The position numbers were made by a program, and so were the translations under genes. DNA of 64,000 nucleotides from Aquarana catesbeiana (Eukaryota; Chordata; Amphibia; Anura; Ranidae), in assembly GCF_042186555.1 (NCBI RefSeq), contig NC_133334.1, forward strand, positions 25,761,294-25,825,293. Reading direction: 5' to 3'. Position 1 is the stretch's first letter. Each line of letters opens with the position of its first letter. Below are positions 32,692 to 42,296 of this stretch, one piece after another. The notes beneath the pieces are model-generated. The model saw only the letters and a program-made list of their open reading frames with translations. It was not told the DNA's origin and made no database searches.

Positions 32692-34586
32692 GTGCCCCCG
32701 CTCACTCGAGTGGGGGGAAGACTGCGACAATTCTCAGAGCTCTGGCAGGAGGACTTCCAGGACAGATGGGTAGTCTCCACGGTAACCTTAGGGTACAAGC
32801 TGGAGTTTCAGGAATTCCCTTCTCCTCGGTTCCTCAGATCAAATGTTCCCAGAGAGACCCAGAGAAGAAGCAGTCGCTCCTTCTAGCGTTAGAGCGACTT
32901 TTGTCGCAGGAGGTCATTATGATAGTTCCCGCAAAGGACCAGGGATTGGGCTTCTATTCCAACCTTTTTACGGTCCAAAAGCCAAATGGGGATGTCAGGC
33001 CCATTTTGGACTTAAGGGATCTGAACCGATTCCTAAGGATTCAATCCTTCCGCATGGAATCAATTCGAACAGTAGTTCCCACCCTGCAGGGAGGAGAATT
33101 TCTGGCATCAATAGACATCAGAGATGCATATCTGCATGTGCCCATTTTTCCTGCTCATCAGAAGTTTCTGCGCTTCGAGGTAGGAGGGCGCCATTTCCAG
33201 TTTATGGCTCTGCCCTTTGGGATAGCCACTGCACCTCGAGTGTTCACAAAGATCTTGGCTCCTCCTCTGACCAGATTAAGGGCTCAGGGTATAGCTGTCA
33301 TAGCATACCTAGACGACCTGCTCTTGATAGACCGGTCGGTAGCCTCTTTGAATGGAAACTTGAGGACCACGGTCAGGTATCTAGAACACCTGGGTTGGAT
33401 CCTCAACTTAGAAAAGTCTTTCCTAAAACCAGTAAGAAGACTGGAATATTTAGGTCTGATTATACATACAAGCCAGGAGAAAATATTTCTACCCCAGGCA
33501 AAGATCACTGCTTTGAGAGAGCTGATTCTGACAGTAAGGACCAAGAAGGGTCCCTCAGTCCGCCTTTGTATGAGGCTACTAGGGAAGATGGTGTCTTCAT
33601 TCGAAGCAGTTCCCTATGCTCAGTTTCACTCAAGAATGCTGCAACACAGTATTCTGTCGACCTGGAACAAGAAGGTTCAGGCATTAGACTTTCCGATGCA
33701 CCTGTCGCATGCGGTGCGTCAGAGCCTCAATTGGTGGCTCATACCCGAAAACCTGCAGAAGGGGAAATCCTTTCTACCGGTTACCTGGACGGTGGCAACA
33801 ACAGATGCCAGTCTGTCAGGTTGGGGAGCAGTTCTGGAACAGGCTGCGGTCCAAGGAGTATGGTCCAAGACAGAGAGGACCTTACCCATCAACATTCTGG
33901 AGATCCGGGCGATACATCTAGCTCTAAAAGCCTGGACTATCAGGCTACAGGGTTGTCCGGTCAGGATCCAGTCCGACAATGCCACAGCAGTGGCTTATGT
34001 CAATCATCAGGGAGGCACCCGGAGCCGAGCTGCTCAAAAAGAGGTGAACCAGATCTTAGTCTGGGCAGAGATGCATGTGCCATGCATATCGGCAGTTTTC
34101 ATCCCGGGAATAGAGAATTGGCAGGCGGACTATCTAAGTCGCCAGCAGTTACTTCCAGGGGAATGGTCTCTGCATCCCGACGTCTTTTGGGCCATATGCC
34201 AAAGATGGGGGGTTCCAGATGTAGATCTCTTTGCATCCCGATTCAACAAAAAGATAGACAGATTTGTGGCAAGGACAAAAGATCCTCTTGCATGCGGGAC
34301 GGATGCGTTGGTGATTCCGTGGCATCGGTTCTCACTGATTTACGCATTCCCGCCTATTCTGCTACTACCACGACTCCTTCGCAGGATCAGGCAGGAAAGG
34401 AAGTCGGTACTTCTGGTGGCCCCCGCTTGGCCCAGAAGGACTTGGTATGCAGAAATAGTAAGGATGACGGTAGGTTCCCCGTGGACACTACCGGAACGCC
34501 CAGACCTGTTATCTCAGGGTCCAGTGTTCCATCCTGCCTTACAAACGCTAAATTTGACGGTTTGGCTATTGAGACCCACGTTCTGA
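32692..34586 (+). pseudogene. DIRS reverse transcriptase / RNase H ORF
   Basis: The 32685-34586 frame is open for 633 codons. RT motifs are clear: LFTVQKPNGDVRPILDLRDL, LASIDIRDAYLHVPI (motif A), FMALPFGIATAPRVFTKIL (motif B) and the catalytic YLDD at 33306-33317 (motif C). RNase H follows: TDASLSGWGAVL, LEIRAIHLALKAW and IQSDNATAVAYVN. After that comes a DVDLFASRFNKKIDRF block that DIRS elements carry downstream of RNase H and that has been linked to a methylase-like domain. The natural RT N-terminus (VGGRLRQFSELWQEDFQDRW) lies in another frame at 32710-32860, so a frameshift near 32860 is probable. Confidence 0.85.
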
Positions 34587-35611
34587 AGAGTCGTGGGCTC
34601 TCAGGTCCTGTCATATCTACCTTGATTAATGCAAGGAAGCCAGCTTCCAGGATGATTTATCATAGAGTCTGGAAAGCTTATATAACCTGGTGTGAATCCA
34701 GAGGTTGGCATCCCAGGAAATATGTCATAGGTAGAATCCTTGATTTTCTACAGATGGGATTAGAGATGAAGCTGGCCTTGAGTACCATCAAGGGCCAGGT
34801 CTCTGCTTTATCAGTATTATTTCAGCGGCCACTTGCTTCGCATTCTTTGGTCCGAAACTTTATGCAGGGGGTGATGCGTCTTAATCCTCCGGTTAAAGCG
34901 CCCCTAAACCCCTGGGACTTGAATTTGGTCCTGGCTGTGTTACAGAAACGGCCTTTTGAACCAATAAGTCAGATTCCTTTGGTCTTGTTGACAAGGAAAT
35001 TAATTTTTCTGGTGGCCATCTCTTCTGCTAGAAGAGTATCAGAATTAGCAGCTCTTTCCTGTAAGGAGCCTTATTTGATTATACACAAGGATAGAGTGGT
35101 ACTACGCCCTCATCCTAGTTTTTTACCGAAGGTGGTTTCTGATTTTCATTTAAACCAAGACATTGTTCTACCTTCCTTTTTTCCAGATCCCTGTTCTCCG
35201 GAAGAGAGATCTCTACATTCGTTGGATGTAGTAAGAGCAGTTAAGGCCTATCTAGGGGCAACTACTCAGATCCGCAAGACGGATGTTTTGTTTGTGCTGA
35301 CAGAGGGTCCCAATAGAGGACAGGCAGCGTCAAAAGCTACCATTTCTAAATGGATTCGACAGTTGATCATTCAAGCTTACGGTTTGAAACAGAAGATTCC
35401 TCCGTTTCAGATCAGGGCACATTCCACAAGGGCTATTGGTGCTTCTTGGGCAGTGCATCACCGGGCCTCTATGGCTCAAATCTGCAAGGCCGCAACCTGG
35501 TCTTCAGTTCATACATTCACCAGATTCTATCAGGTGGATGTGAGAAGGCATGAGGATATCGCCTTTGGGCGTAGTGTGCTGCAGGCAGCGGTACAGGGTC
35601 CTCAGGTCTGA
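34510..35611 (+). CDS. DIRS tyrosine recombinase (integrase)
   Basis: The C-terminal part of a plus-strand frame that is open from 32843 to 35611 (922 codons), overlapping the RT/RNase H frame. The recombinase itself is about 365 codons and begins around FDGLAIETHVLKSRGLS. Catalytic residues are visible: arginine in SARRVSELAAL (35030-35035), H-x-x-R in RAHSTRAIGAS (35420-35431) and the tyrosine in FTRFYQVDV (35528-35530). The N-terminal SAM-like part contains LSTIKGQVSALSVLF. The enzyme would integrate circular DNA by strand exchange in place of a DDE integrase. No stop or frameshift is visible. The true start codon is uncertain because the upstream part overlaps RT. Confidence 0.88.
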
Positions 35612-35666
35612 TTGCACCCTACTTGGTCGTGGTTCCCCCCCCTCAGGTAGCATTGCTCTGGGACAT

Positions 35667-35783
35667 CCCATCAGTAATTACTGTGGCTCTGTGTCCCGTG
35701 ATGTTCGAGAAAGAAAATAGGATTTTTTAAAACAGCTTACCTGTAAAATCCTTTTCTTTCGAAGGACATCACGGGACACAGAG
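35667..35783 (+). repeat. DIRS internal complementary region
   Basis: The left half (CCCATCAGTAATTACTGTGG to GTTCGAGAAAGAAA) is the reverse complement of the element's left end. The right half (AAAATAGGATTTTTTAAAAC, AGCTTACCTGTAAAATCC to CACGGGACACAGAG) is the reverse complement of its right end. The halves overlap in AAA at about 35714-35717, the TTT circle junction on the other strand. Confidence 0.9.
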
Positions 35784-35822
35784 GTCCCACCCCTCTTCTA
35801 ATACACTATATTGCTTGGCTAC

Positions 35823-35956
35823 AAAACTGAGGTATCCCTGCAAAGGGGAGGGATTATATAGGGGGTTGAACTTCCTGATAGGGTGTGCCAGTGTCCAATC
35901 ACCAGTGATACCTATATAACCCATCAGTAATTACTGTGGCTCTGTGTCCCGTGATG
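35823..35956 (+). repeat. DIRS right inverted terminal repeat
   Basis: AAAACTGAGGTATCCCTGC through GTGTCCCGTGATG is the reverse complement of 30117-30250. The element's right outer end continues as TCCTTCGAAAGAAAAGG to CCTATTTT at about 36009. Confidence 0.93.
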
Positions 35957-36024
35957 TCCTTCGAAAGAAAAGGATTTTACAGGTAAGCTGTTTTAAAAAA
36001 TCCTATTTTTATACAGTTGCCTCC

Positions 36025-36943
36025 TTTGTTACATCTCAGTTTACTGTCCCTCAGACTTTAGAGGGGCTAGACTCTACCCAGTTGGGGGTAAACAATGTCT
36101 GATCTTTGGTATTAGATAGGGGGAAGAAGGTATGGTTGAAGAAGAGCGGGCCATCATCCCTAAATAAGCATGAGCAAGAAAGATTGGTGGGATTATGTGG
36201 GCCCAAAGTGTACAAAAAGAGGAGCAAAACATAAATGTAAAAACAGTATTACAAATTTTATTGTTATAACAATTTTAAAAGAAAAAACAATAAATGGCTG
36301 GTGTAGCGGCTAAAACACCAACGGGGCATACAAACCAGATACAGAAAATTTCATATACATTGTTGGCCTCATAAAGGATGAGATATGACCATTACATACG
36401 CAGGACGCCGTCGCGTTTCACAATGAATAATTCCTTCTTCAGGGGGTTAGTAGCAGTTGCACTAATTGGTACTAACCCCCTGAAGAATTAATTACTCATT
36501 CTGAAACGTGTCGAGGTCCTGCGTATGTAGTGGTCATGTCTCATCCTTTATGGGGCCAGCAATGTATATGGAATTCTCTGTATCTGGTTTTTATGCCCTG
36601 TTGGTGTTTTAGCCGCTACACCAGCCATTTATTGTTTTTTCTTTTAAATTTGTTGTAACAATAAAATTTGTAATACGGTTTTTATTTTACATTTATGTTT
36701 TGCTACTCTTTTTGTACACTTTGGGCCCACACAATCCCACCAATCTTTGGGGGCTTCTTCCTTGCTCGATCTTTGGTATTAGGGGGAGAAATAGTTGGTG
36801 TCAGCAGGAGGAATGGTGCCCCATTTTTGTTGTCAGTGGAGAGCATTTTGCCCCTTCATTGGTGTCAGTGAAAGGAATAGTGCCCCATTGTTGGTGTCAG
36901 TGGAAGGAATACCTAAAGGGCTGCAGTTTGGAGACCACTGGCA
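36025..36943. mobile_element. hAT-like MITE (same family as 12834-13375), split by a foldback element
   Basis: The left remnant (CAGTTTACTGTCCCTCAGAC to 36115) and the right part (36783-36943, with GGTGTCAGTGAAAGGAATAG TGCCCC units and the end GGGCTGCAGTTTGGAGACCA CTG) are pieces of one element. They are separated by a 652-bp foldback insertion. The first bases next to the DIRS right end are diverged, so the left terminus is uncertain. Confidence 0.65.
36116..36767. mobile_element. Foldback element with 15-bp direct repeats
   Basis: Identical direct repeats GATCTTTGGTATTAG lie at 36101-36115 and 36768-36782 and look like a target duplication. The interior from about 36170 is one long inverted repeat: left arm GATTGGTGGGATTATGTGGG, AATAAATGGCTGGTGTAGCG, GACGCCGTCGCGTTTCA; right arm with the complements, centred near 36455 (GTTAGTAGCAGTTGCACTAA). 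Arms are about 280 bp. It has no ORF. A 15-bp duplication is longer than cut-and-paste DNA transposons usually leave. Confidence 0.75.
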
Positions 36944-38215
36944 TAGAGACTCATATAAACCCAGTGATGACATCATTGGGTCTAAAATGGGGTACTTCGT
37001 GAAAATTTTAAGGTTTTATGTAAAAATGTCATTAGCATGATGGGGGCAAAAAAAAAAAAATAGCGAAGGCAATTATAAGCAGATTAAACCCTAGCTTTAA
37101 AAATATTGAAAATGACTATAGCAGTGACAAAGCTCAGAAACAGGAAAACTCCAACACTTGGTGATTGCATTTTTAAATATCTCACTTAGATACAAAGGTA
37201 TCCCAAAATGTTTTAAAACACTTCAAAAACATTTTACTAGCTTGTTCAAGCCTGAGTTCTATATTTCTTATTAAAATTGATTGCCTTTTTTTTCCTCTGG
37301 CACCCGCATGGCGTTGCGATTTAATTGTTGTTGCGTTGGTAATTCACCTTTGTTGAGGAGACGGTGTCCTTCCACAGAATATGTACAGCATATACTATCC
37401 AGGCCTGCTCTACATAGCTGTCTTACAGGTCAGACAAAGCAAACTGCAGTTGCCATGATAGAAAAGACCAATAAACTAATAATACATCCTCATTAAAGTG
37501 GACCCATTTGTTTCTGCAGAAGGTTCTGTTTTCCAAGATCTGGATGCAGACAGGTCCTGCACTTGAGATCAAGCCCGGCCCCTTCCTTGTATTAAAGGAG
37601 AAGAATGGCATAGGCTAAATAATTAACAAATATTACTAGAATCACGAATCAGCTGTTATTTCTTTCCCTCTCCCCTTTTATTTTTCCAGCAGTGGCACTT
37701 CATCTGTCATGTAGGTCCCAGTAATGGTTCATATCCTGTTTGTAAGTTTAGAGGGGGTGGTTACAGCTTCAGCAATCTAGCCCTCTTTCTGTCCTTCCTC
37801 CACTGGGAGATGTGGCCGTGCCCAGTGAACAGGCACACACCTGAACAGTAAACAAGTTCAGGCACTGTGCTTTTCCTCTGCATAAAAGTGGAAAAATACA
37901 GAAGTGGTATAGACCTGGTTGAATCCCCCCCCCCCCCCCCCCCCAGATTTCAGTTTTGCCCCCCATCCTGCATGGATGCTGTGCTCCTTCTCACATTCCC
38001 GTACTGCACACAGTCTGGGCACAGGCAGCACAGCTCCTCTCCCCTCCCTCCTCCTCTCACTTAGCGCACAGCTCAGATCAATTCTCTTACAGACAGCCTC
38101 GATCTGCACACTGTGTAGCTTCCTGTTATGCTGCAGTTCTGACCTGTGAATTTCCCAGAACGGCTGTGCAGCATAGAATCCAGCTACACAGCGTGCAGAT
38201 AGATGCTGTCTGTTA

Positions 38216-38528
38216 GGACCCGTTCACACCTGGGTATTTGCAATCGTAAACAGATTCGCAGCGATTCCATGCTTGTTCAGAAGCCATTCATGTTCAATGG
38301 CACCTAAACGTGGGTGCGATTGTCACGCCAAACCGCACCACGTGAAGCTTTGTCACTTTTGGACGACAAGCTTTGTGCTATGCGGTTTGCCGATATTGCA
38401 GCGTGATTTATCATGCCAGTGTCACACCTGCGTTTAGGTGCTATTAAAAATGAATGGCACCTGAACAAACGTGGTTTGATTTGCCAGTTTTGCAGAGCGT
38501 TTTGGGATCGCGGTGTGAACAGGGCATC
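38216..38528. repeat. MITE-like repeat with GTTCACAC / GTGTGAAC ends
   Basis: The left end GACCCGTTCACACCTGGGTA and the right end ATCGCGGTGTGAACAGGGC are inverted relative to each other. The interior has mirrored pieces (TTCATGTTCAATGGCACCTA AACG on the left, GTGCTATTAAAAATGAATGG CACC on the right). It has no coding capacity. The same GTTCACAC motif occurs near 21213 and 62447, suggesting other remnants. Confidence 0.65.
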
Positions 38529-38966
38529 ATGAGAGAATCCGAAGTGAGCTGTGTGAGAGGAATAGGGGAGGAGCTTTGCTGTGTGAAGTCTGGGGAGCAA
38601 GCAGACAGCCCAGAGCTGACATCAGTCAAACAGAGGAGAAGAAAAGGAGGTGGATCCAGACAAGATTGTTGGCATGAGAATCCAAAGAAGACTGTGGCCC
38701 CTCCCACAGGCAATTACCTGTATTTTAACAGAAAGGGTGCCCTTCTCAGAGGTCTGGAAAGATTTTGTATGTACTAGCTCAGGGGTGTCCAAACTTTTTT
38801 CAGAGGTCCAGATCTGATAAAGTGAACCTGAGTGAGGTTCCGACCATTTTGCCTGACATTCTTTGAACCATGAAAATTCGGTCTAAGTGTGTTCGCCTGA
38901 GCACTAATACACTGCCCAACAAAAATTCTCTTGCCTTTGTGGCTGTGAGTGATGAGCTTGGCCGTG

Positions 38967-38970
<4 letters not shown>

Positions 38971-39005
<35 letters not shown>

Positions 39006-39046
39006 TATATATATATATATATATATCTATATATATATATATATAT
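38971..39046 (+). repeat. (AT)n microsatellite
   Basis: About 75 bases of TA repeats with two GATATA / TCTATA interruptions that make the tract self-complementary. The minus-strand frame it opens (IYIYIYRY) is an artefact. Confidence 0.95.
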
Positions 39047-39220
39047 CTTTTGTGGCCCCATGAATCCCCGAGTACCGCTCAGGACTAAGGATGAGCTTGG
39101 GCGTGTTATATGGATATAATGTATTTATCGGCGTATGACACGCACCTTCACTTTAAGAGTGAAGTTTCAGGAAAAAACTTAAATTTTAAATAAAGAACTG
39201 TGAAGCAAAATAAGGGTCAG

Positions 39221-39507
39221 TGCCCACAAATGCAGCCTCAGCATTGCCATGAATGCAGCCTCAGCATTGCCATGAATGCAGCCTCAGCATTGCCATGAAT
39301 GCAGCCTCAGCATTGCCATGAATGCAGCCTCAGCATTGCCATGAATGCAGCCTCAGCATTGCCATGAATGCAGCCTCAGCATTGTCATCAATGCAGCCTC
39401 ACAAGTGACATCAATGCAGCCTCACCATTGCCATCAATGCAGCCTCACCATTGCCATCAATGCAGCCTCACCATTGCCATCAATGCAGCCTCACCATTGC
39501 CATCAGT
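39221..39507 (+). repeat. Minisatellite, 23-bp unit
   Basis: About 12 units of GAATGCAGCCTCAGCATTGC plus CAT, drifting to CAATGCAGCCTCACCATTGC in the second half. It is internal to the hAT-type MITE. Confidence 0.95.
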
Positions 39508-40446
39508 GCCGCTTGATTGATGCCCATCTGCAGCCTCGGTGGGGACAGGGATGGGGGCGGGAGGAGCGCCCACAGATTACATAGAGGAGAATCTCCTCTT
39601 TACTCTGCAGTGCATTAAACCGGAATGCGGGCCGCAATTGGCCCACGGGCCACACTTTGGACATGCCTGTACTAGCTGCTCACAATCAGTAGGATGACGC
39701 TAAAAAAAAAAAAAAAGGAATCTCATACTTCTCTTTTAATTCCAGTCAGCTGCTAGATCCTCCCTGACCAATAGGAGGTAGGGTTTAATGCTAGAAGAAG
39801 ACCAGTGTTAATATTGCCTTGGAGGGAAGAAAAGTCCTTGTATACAGCCAGGGTTCACCCCAGACACAATATAAGGGATTTGTAGACCGGGGAAGGTACT
39901 TCCAGGCTCTACAATACAATGTTACCTAATATACGTTGGTAGAAATGACAGGTTCACATTAAAGTGGGGTGGGCACAGGCGACACATTTTCAGTATCTGG
40001 TTTAGAAAATCAAGCAGTTTGCATTTCAGCCATCCTTTCTGCTTCAGAGGCAAAGACGGAATGGTCAGTAGGTTATAATTAGAGATTTGAACATCCCTAC
40101 AGTTTGAAACTCCGGAATAGTTTAAATGTGAGATGTAGAGTTGCACTCCATAGTTAGCTTGTTTTGATCTTTTATTCTGTTGCCGATAAAATGACTGCAT
40201 GCATAGTCTCCACCCGAAAAACCACACTTTGCATTTTACCCTAATGGGCTTGCTTGCAAGGATAGAGTAGGTAAAGAAAGCGATGGGCATCTTCTTTGGA
40301 TGCTTCCTCACCTACTGTATCCTTGAGAGCAAGCCCATTGGGGTAACACAGGGAGTGTGATCTTTTAGGTGGAGACTATATGTAGGCAGTCTTTTGGCAA
40401 CAGAATAAAGTATCACAAACCAGCAACTCTTCATCTTCTTACACTA

Positions 40447-40623
40447 GGGTTGATTTACTATAAAAGGAACGTGCAAAACCTGATGGAGCTGTGCATTGGC
40501 AGACAATCGACTTCTAACTTCAGCTTGTTCAATTAAGCTTTGACAAAAAAAAACCTGGAAGCTTATTGGTTTCTATGCAGAGCTGCACCAGATTTTGCAC
40601 GCTGCAGTTTTAGTAAATCAACC
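40447..40623 (+). repeat. Short palindromic MITE (copy 2)
   Basis: The ends GGTTGATTTACTATAAAAGG and GTTTTAGTAAATCAACCTC are inverted. The interior CTTCAGCTTGTTCAATTAAG CTTTG is the reverse complement of the copy at 14583-14752. Confidence 0.8.
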
Positions 40624-40659
40624 TCATTGTCATGTTGGACTGAAGATGGGCTACACGCA

Positions 40660-40815
40660 TGGGCGCTCAAACTGTGGCCCTCCCAGCTGTTGTGGTACTA
40701 CAAGTCCCATCATGCCTCTGCCTTTGGGAGTCATGCTTGTAACTGCTCAGCCTTGCAATGCCTCGTGGGACTTGTAGTTTCGCACCAGCTGCAGGGCCAA
40801 ATGTTGAGCACCAAT
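40660..40815. repeat. MITE with GCTCAAACTGTGGCCCTCC ends
   Basis: The left end GCTCAAACTGTGGCCCTCC is matched by the right end GCTGCAGGGCCAAATGTTGA GC in inverted form. Inside is ACTACAAGTCCCATCATGCC paired with GGGACTTGTAGTT. A relative lies at 62645-62812. It has no coding capacity. Confidence 0.7.
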
Positions 40816-40996
40816 GTCAGGAATCGGCATCCAGATGGTCCGTGGACATTAAGAGGTGTGGCTTTGGAGCGGTGCCCTTGGATTTGGGTATGTTTTAGAA
40901 TAGTTGCATTTAGACTGGAGTCCTTTATAGGCAAAAAGTAACACTCGGTTTCCCACCTGTTAATAATGGTCCGTGTTTTTGTTTTTTCCTCTCCAG

Positions 40997-41173
40997 GGTT
41001 TCAAGTTTGACTTTGCCTTGAACTGTGAGTTTGTACCGGTTGAGTTTGGTGATATTCGGCAAGTGAAGACCAGTTTTAAGAAGCTAATGAGAGCCTGTGT
41101 GCCGAGCAGTGTCCCCGGGGACTCAGATGCCACTTTTTTCAAGTCATTGGCGGATTCAGACTGGTTCCTACAG
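40997..41173 (+). CDS. SBF2: SBF2 exon F: pseudophosphatase domain
   Basis: A 177-bp, phase 0-0 exon between CTCTCCAG and CAG|GTGACA. The product reads GFKFDFALNCEFVPVEFGD, then IRQVKTSFKKLMRACVP, then a more variable segment ending SDWFLQ. The VPVEF..IRQVK.SFKKLMRACVP run is highly conserved in the SBF branch of myotubularins. It joins in frame to the exon carrying the degenerate active-site loop. The preceding 12.8-kb intron contains the DIRS-like element. Confidence 0.94.
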
Positions 41174-41774
41174 GTGACAAGGGGAAGAGTGCTGGGGATT
41201 TTTGACTCATTTGTGTTACCTAATAAAGTGTTTGTTAACCCAAAAATTTTTTTTTTAAAAATCCTGTTCCCATAAAGTGTGTTTGTGCTGTGTCATTTTC
41301 CCCCCTGTAACACCTGAAATACCTGGCTGATCCTGCCAGTTTCTACACTCCCCTCTCTGCGCTGACTCAGATATATCAGGGCTGCTGAGCCCTGACACCT
41401 CTGTCATTCGTATGTGCCTCCGTCATCCGCAGCCTGCTCTCCTGTGTCTGTATCTCCCTCTCCCCACTCCCCTCTCTGCCTGTCGGCTCCCCAATCCTCC
41501 CCTCCTGCTCTAAAAAAGTAGTTTTTTTTCTATAGTTCCCTCTGATATAGAACATTAAGCTCCGCAGTGCATCTCATTTAGAAAAATATGCGGTATAATA
41601 GCTTCAGAGCGCCGTTCAGCACTCACGTGACTGCCCACCGGTCTCCTCCCCTCCTCTCCTCTTCTCGGCTGACGTCGGCAGGGGTTTCCCAGCACCTCCT
41701 TCTGTAGCTGTCGCATCGGGAGAGGAGACCGGCGGGCACTCAGCTGAGCGTCGAACGGCGCTCTGAAGTAAGCT

Positions 41775-42231
41775 ATTATACCGCATATTTTTATAAACAA
41801 AAACAAAAAGTTCTAGTATGTCTCATAGTTTGTAGATGCTATTATTTTCCTGCAAACCAATCAATATACGCTTATTGGGATATTTATTTTTTAGCAAAAA
41901 TATGTAAATTTATACAGACATTTAATTTTTTACATGTTTTTATTGGATATGTTTTATAGCAGAAAGTATAAAATATAGTGTTTTTGTTTTTTGGTTTTTT
42001 TATTTGTTTTAATTTTCGGTCTTTTTTTGTTTATTTCGCAAAAAAATAAAAACCGTGGTGGTGATCAAATACCACCAAAAGAAAGCTCTATTTGTGGAAG
42101 AAAGATGTTAGAAATTTAATTTATGTACATCATTGCATGACCGCACAATTGCCAGTTAAAATAATGCAGTGCCAAAAAGCAGAAAATGGCCTGGTCATGA
42201 AGTGGGGGGTAAATCTTCTGGAGCTGAAGTG
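41775..42231 (-). repeat. Fragment of the CCACTTCA TTAA-type element family
   Basis: On the minus strand this starts CCACTTCAGCTCCAGAAG and contains GACCAGGCCATTTTCTGC and TTAACTGGCAATTGTGCG, matching the left half of the element at 42297-43227 in the opposite orientation. TTAA lies directly next to its terminus (42232-42235). The inner end is undefined. Confidence 0.7.
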
Positions 42232-42296
42232 GTTAATTCAGGGGAAAGGGGCAAAAGGATAAATGCCCTTTGTTTTAAAGTGTGCTTATCCTTTAA

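Larger units (their letters stand above)
30104..36009 (+). mobile_element. Near-complete DIRS-like tyrosine-recombinase retrotransposon
   Basis: This 5.9-kb element has the full DIRS layout. It has inverted terminal repeats (30117-30250 and 35823-35956), unequal outer ends, and an internal complementary region (35667-35783) complementary to both outer ends. Between them lie gag-like, reverse transcriptase/RNase H and tyrosine recombinase frames, all on the plus strand. In the internal region the complements of the right end (...CCTATTTT) and the left end (TTTCTTTCTCG...) overlap in TTT, as expected of the circle-junction template in DIRS replication. No target duplication is expected for this class and none is seen. 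Gag and the RT start carry apparent frameshifts and one stop, so this copy is probably inactive. It lies in the sense orientation in SBF2. Confidence 0.92.
38780..39669. mobile_element. hAT-type MITE with 8-bp target duplication
   Basis: The ends CAGGGGTGTCCAAACTTTTT and GGCCACACTTTGGACATGCC TG are inverted, and identical 8-bp repeats TACTAGCT lie at 38772-38779 and 39670-39677. The interior is non-coding and includes an AT dinucleotide tract (38971-39046), a 23-bp minisatellite (39221-39507) and a GGGCCGCAATTGGCCC stretch near the right end. It is the cleanest hAT-type insertion after 16258-18728. Confidence 0.92.
28234..40996 (+). other. SBF2 intron 5
   Basis: About 12.8 kb, dominated by the DIRS-like element (30104-36009). 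Foldback and MITE elements follow (36025-36943, 38216-38528, 38780-39669, 40447-40815). A CR1 3'-tail remnant (ACTAGATGGACTTGTGTC, TTCAACCTAACTATG) lies at about 28535-28575. I recognise nothing in 28630-30100, 36945-38210 or 39680-40440, apart from homopolymer runs near 28374 and 37926. Confidence 0.75.
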
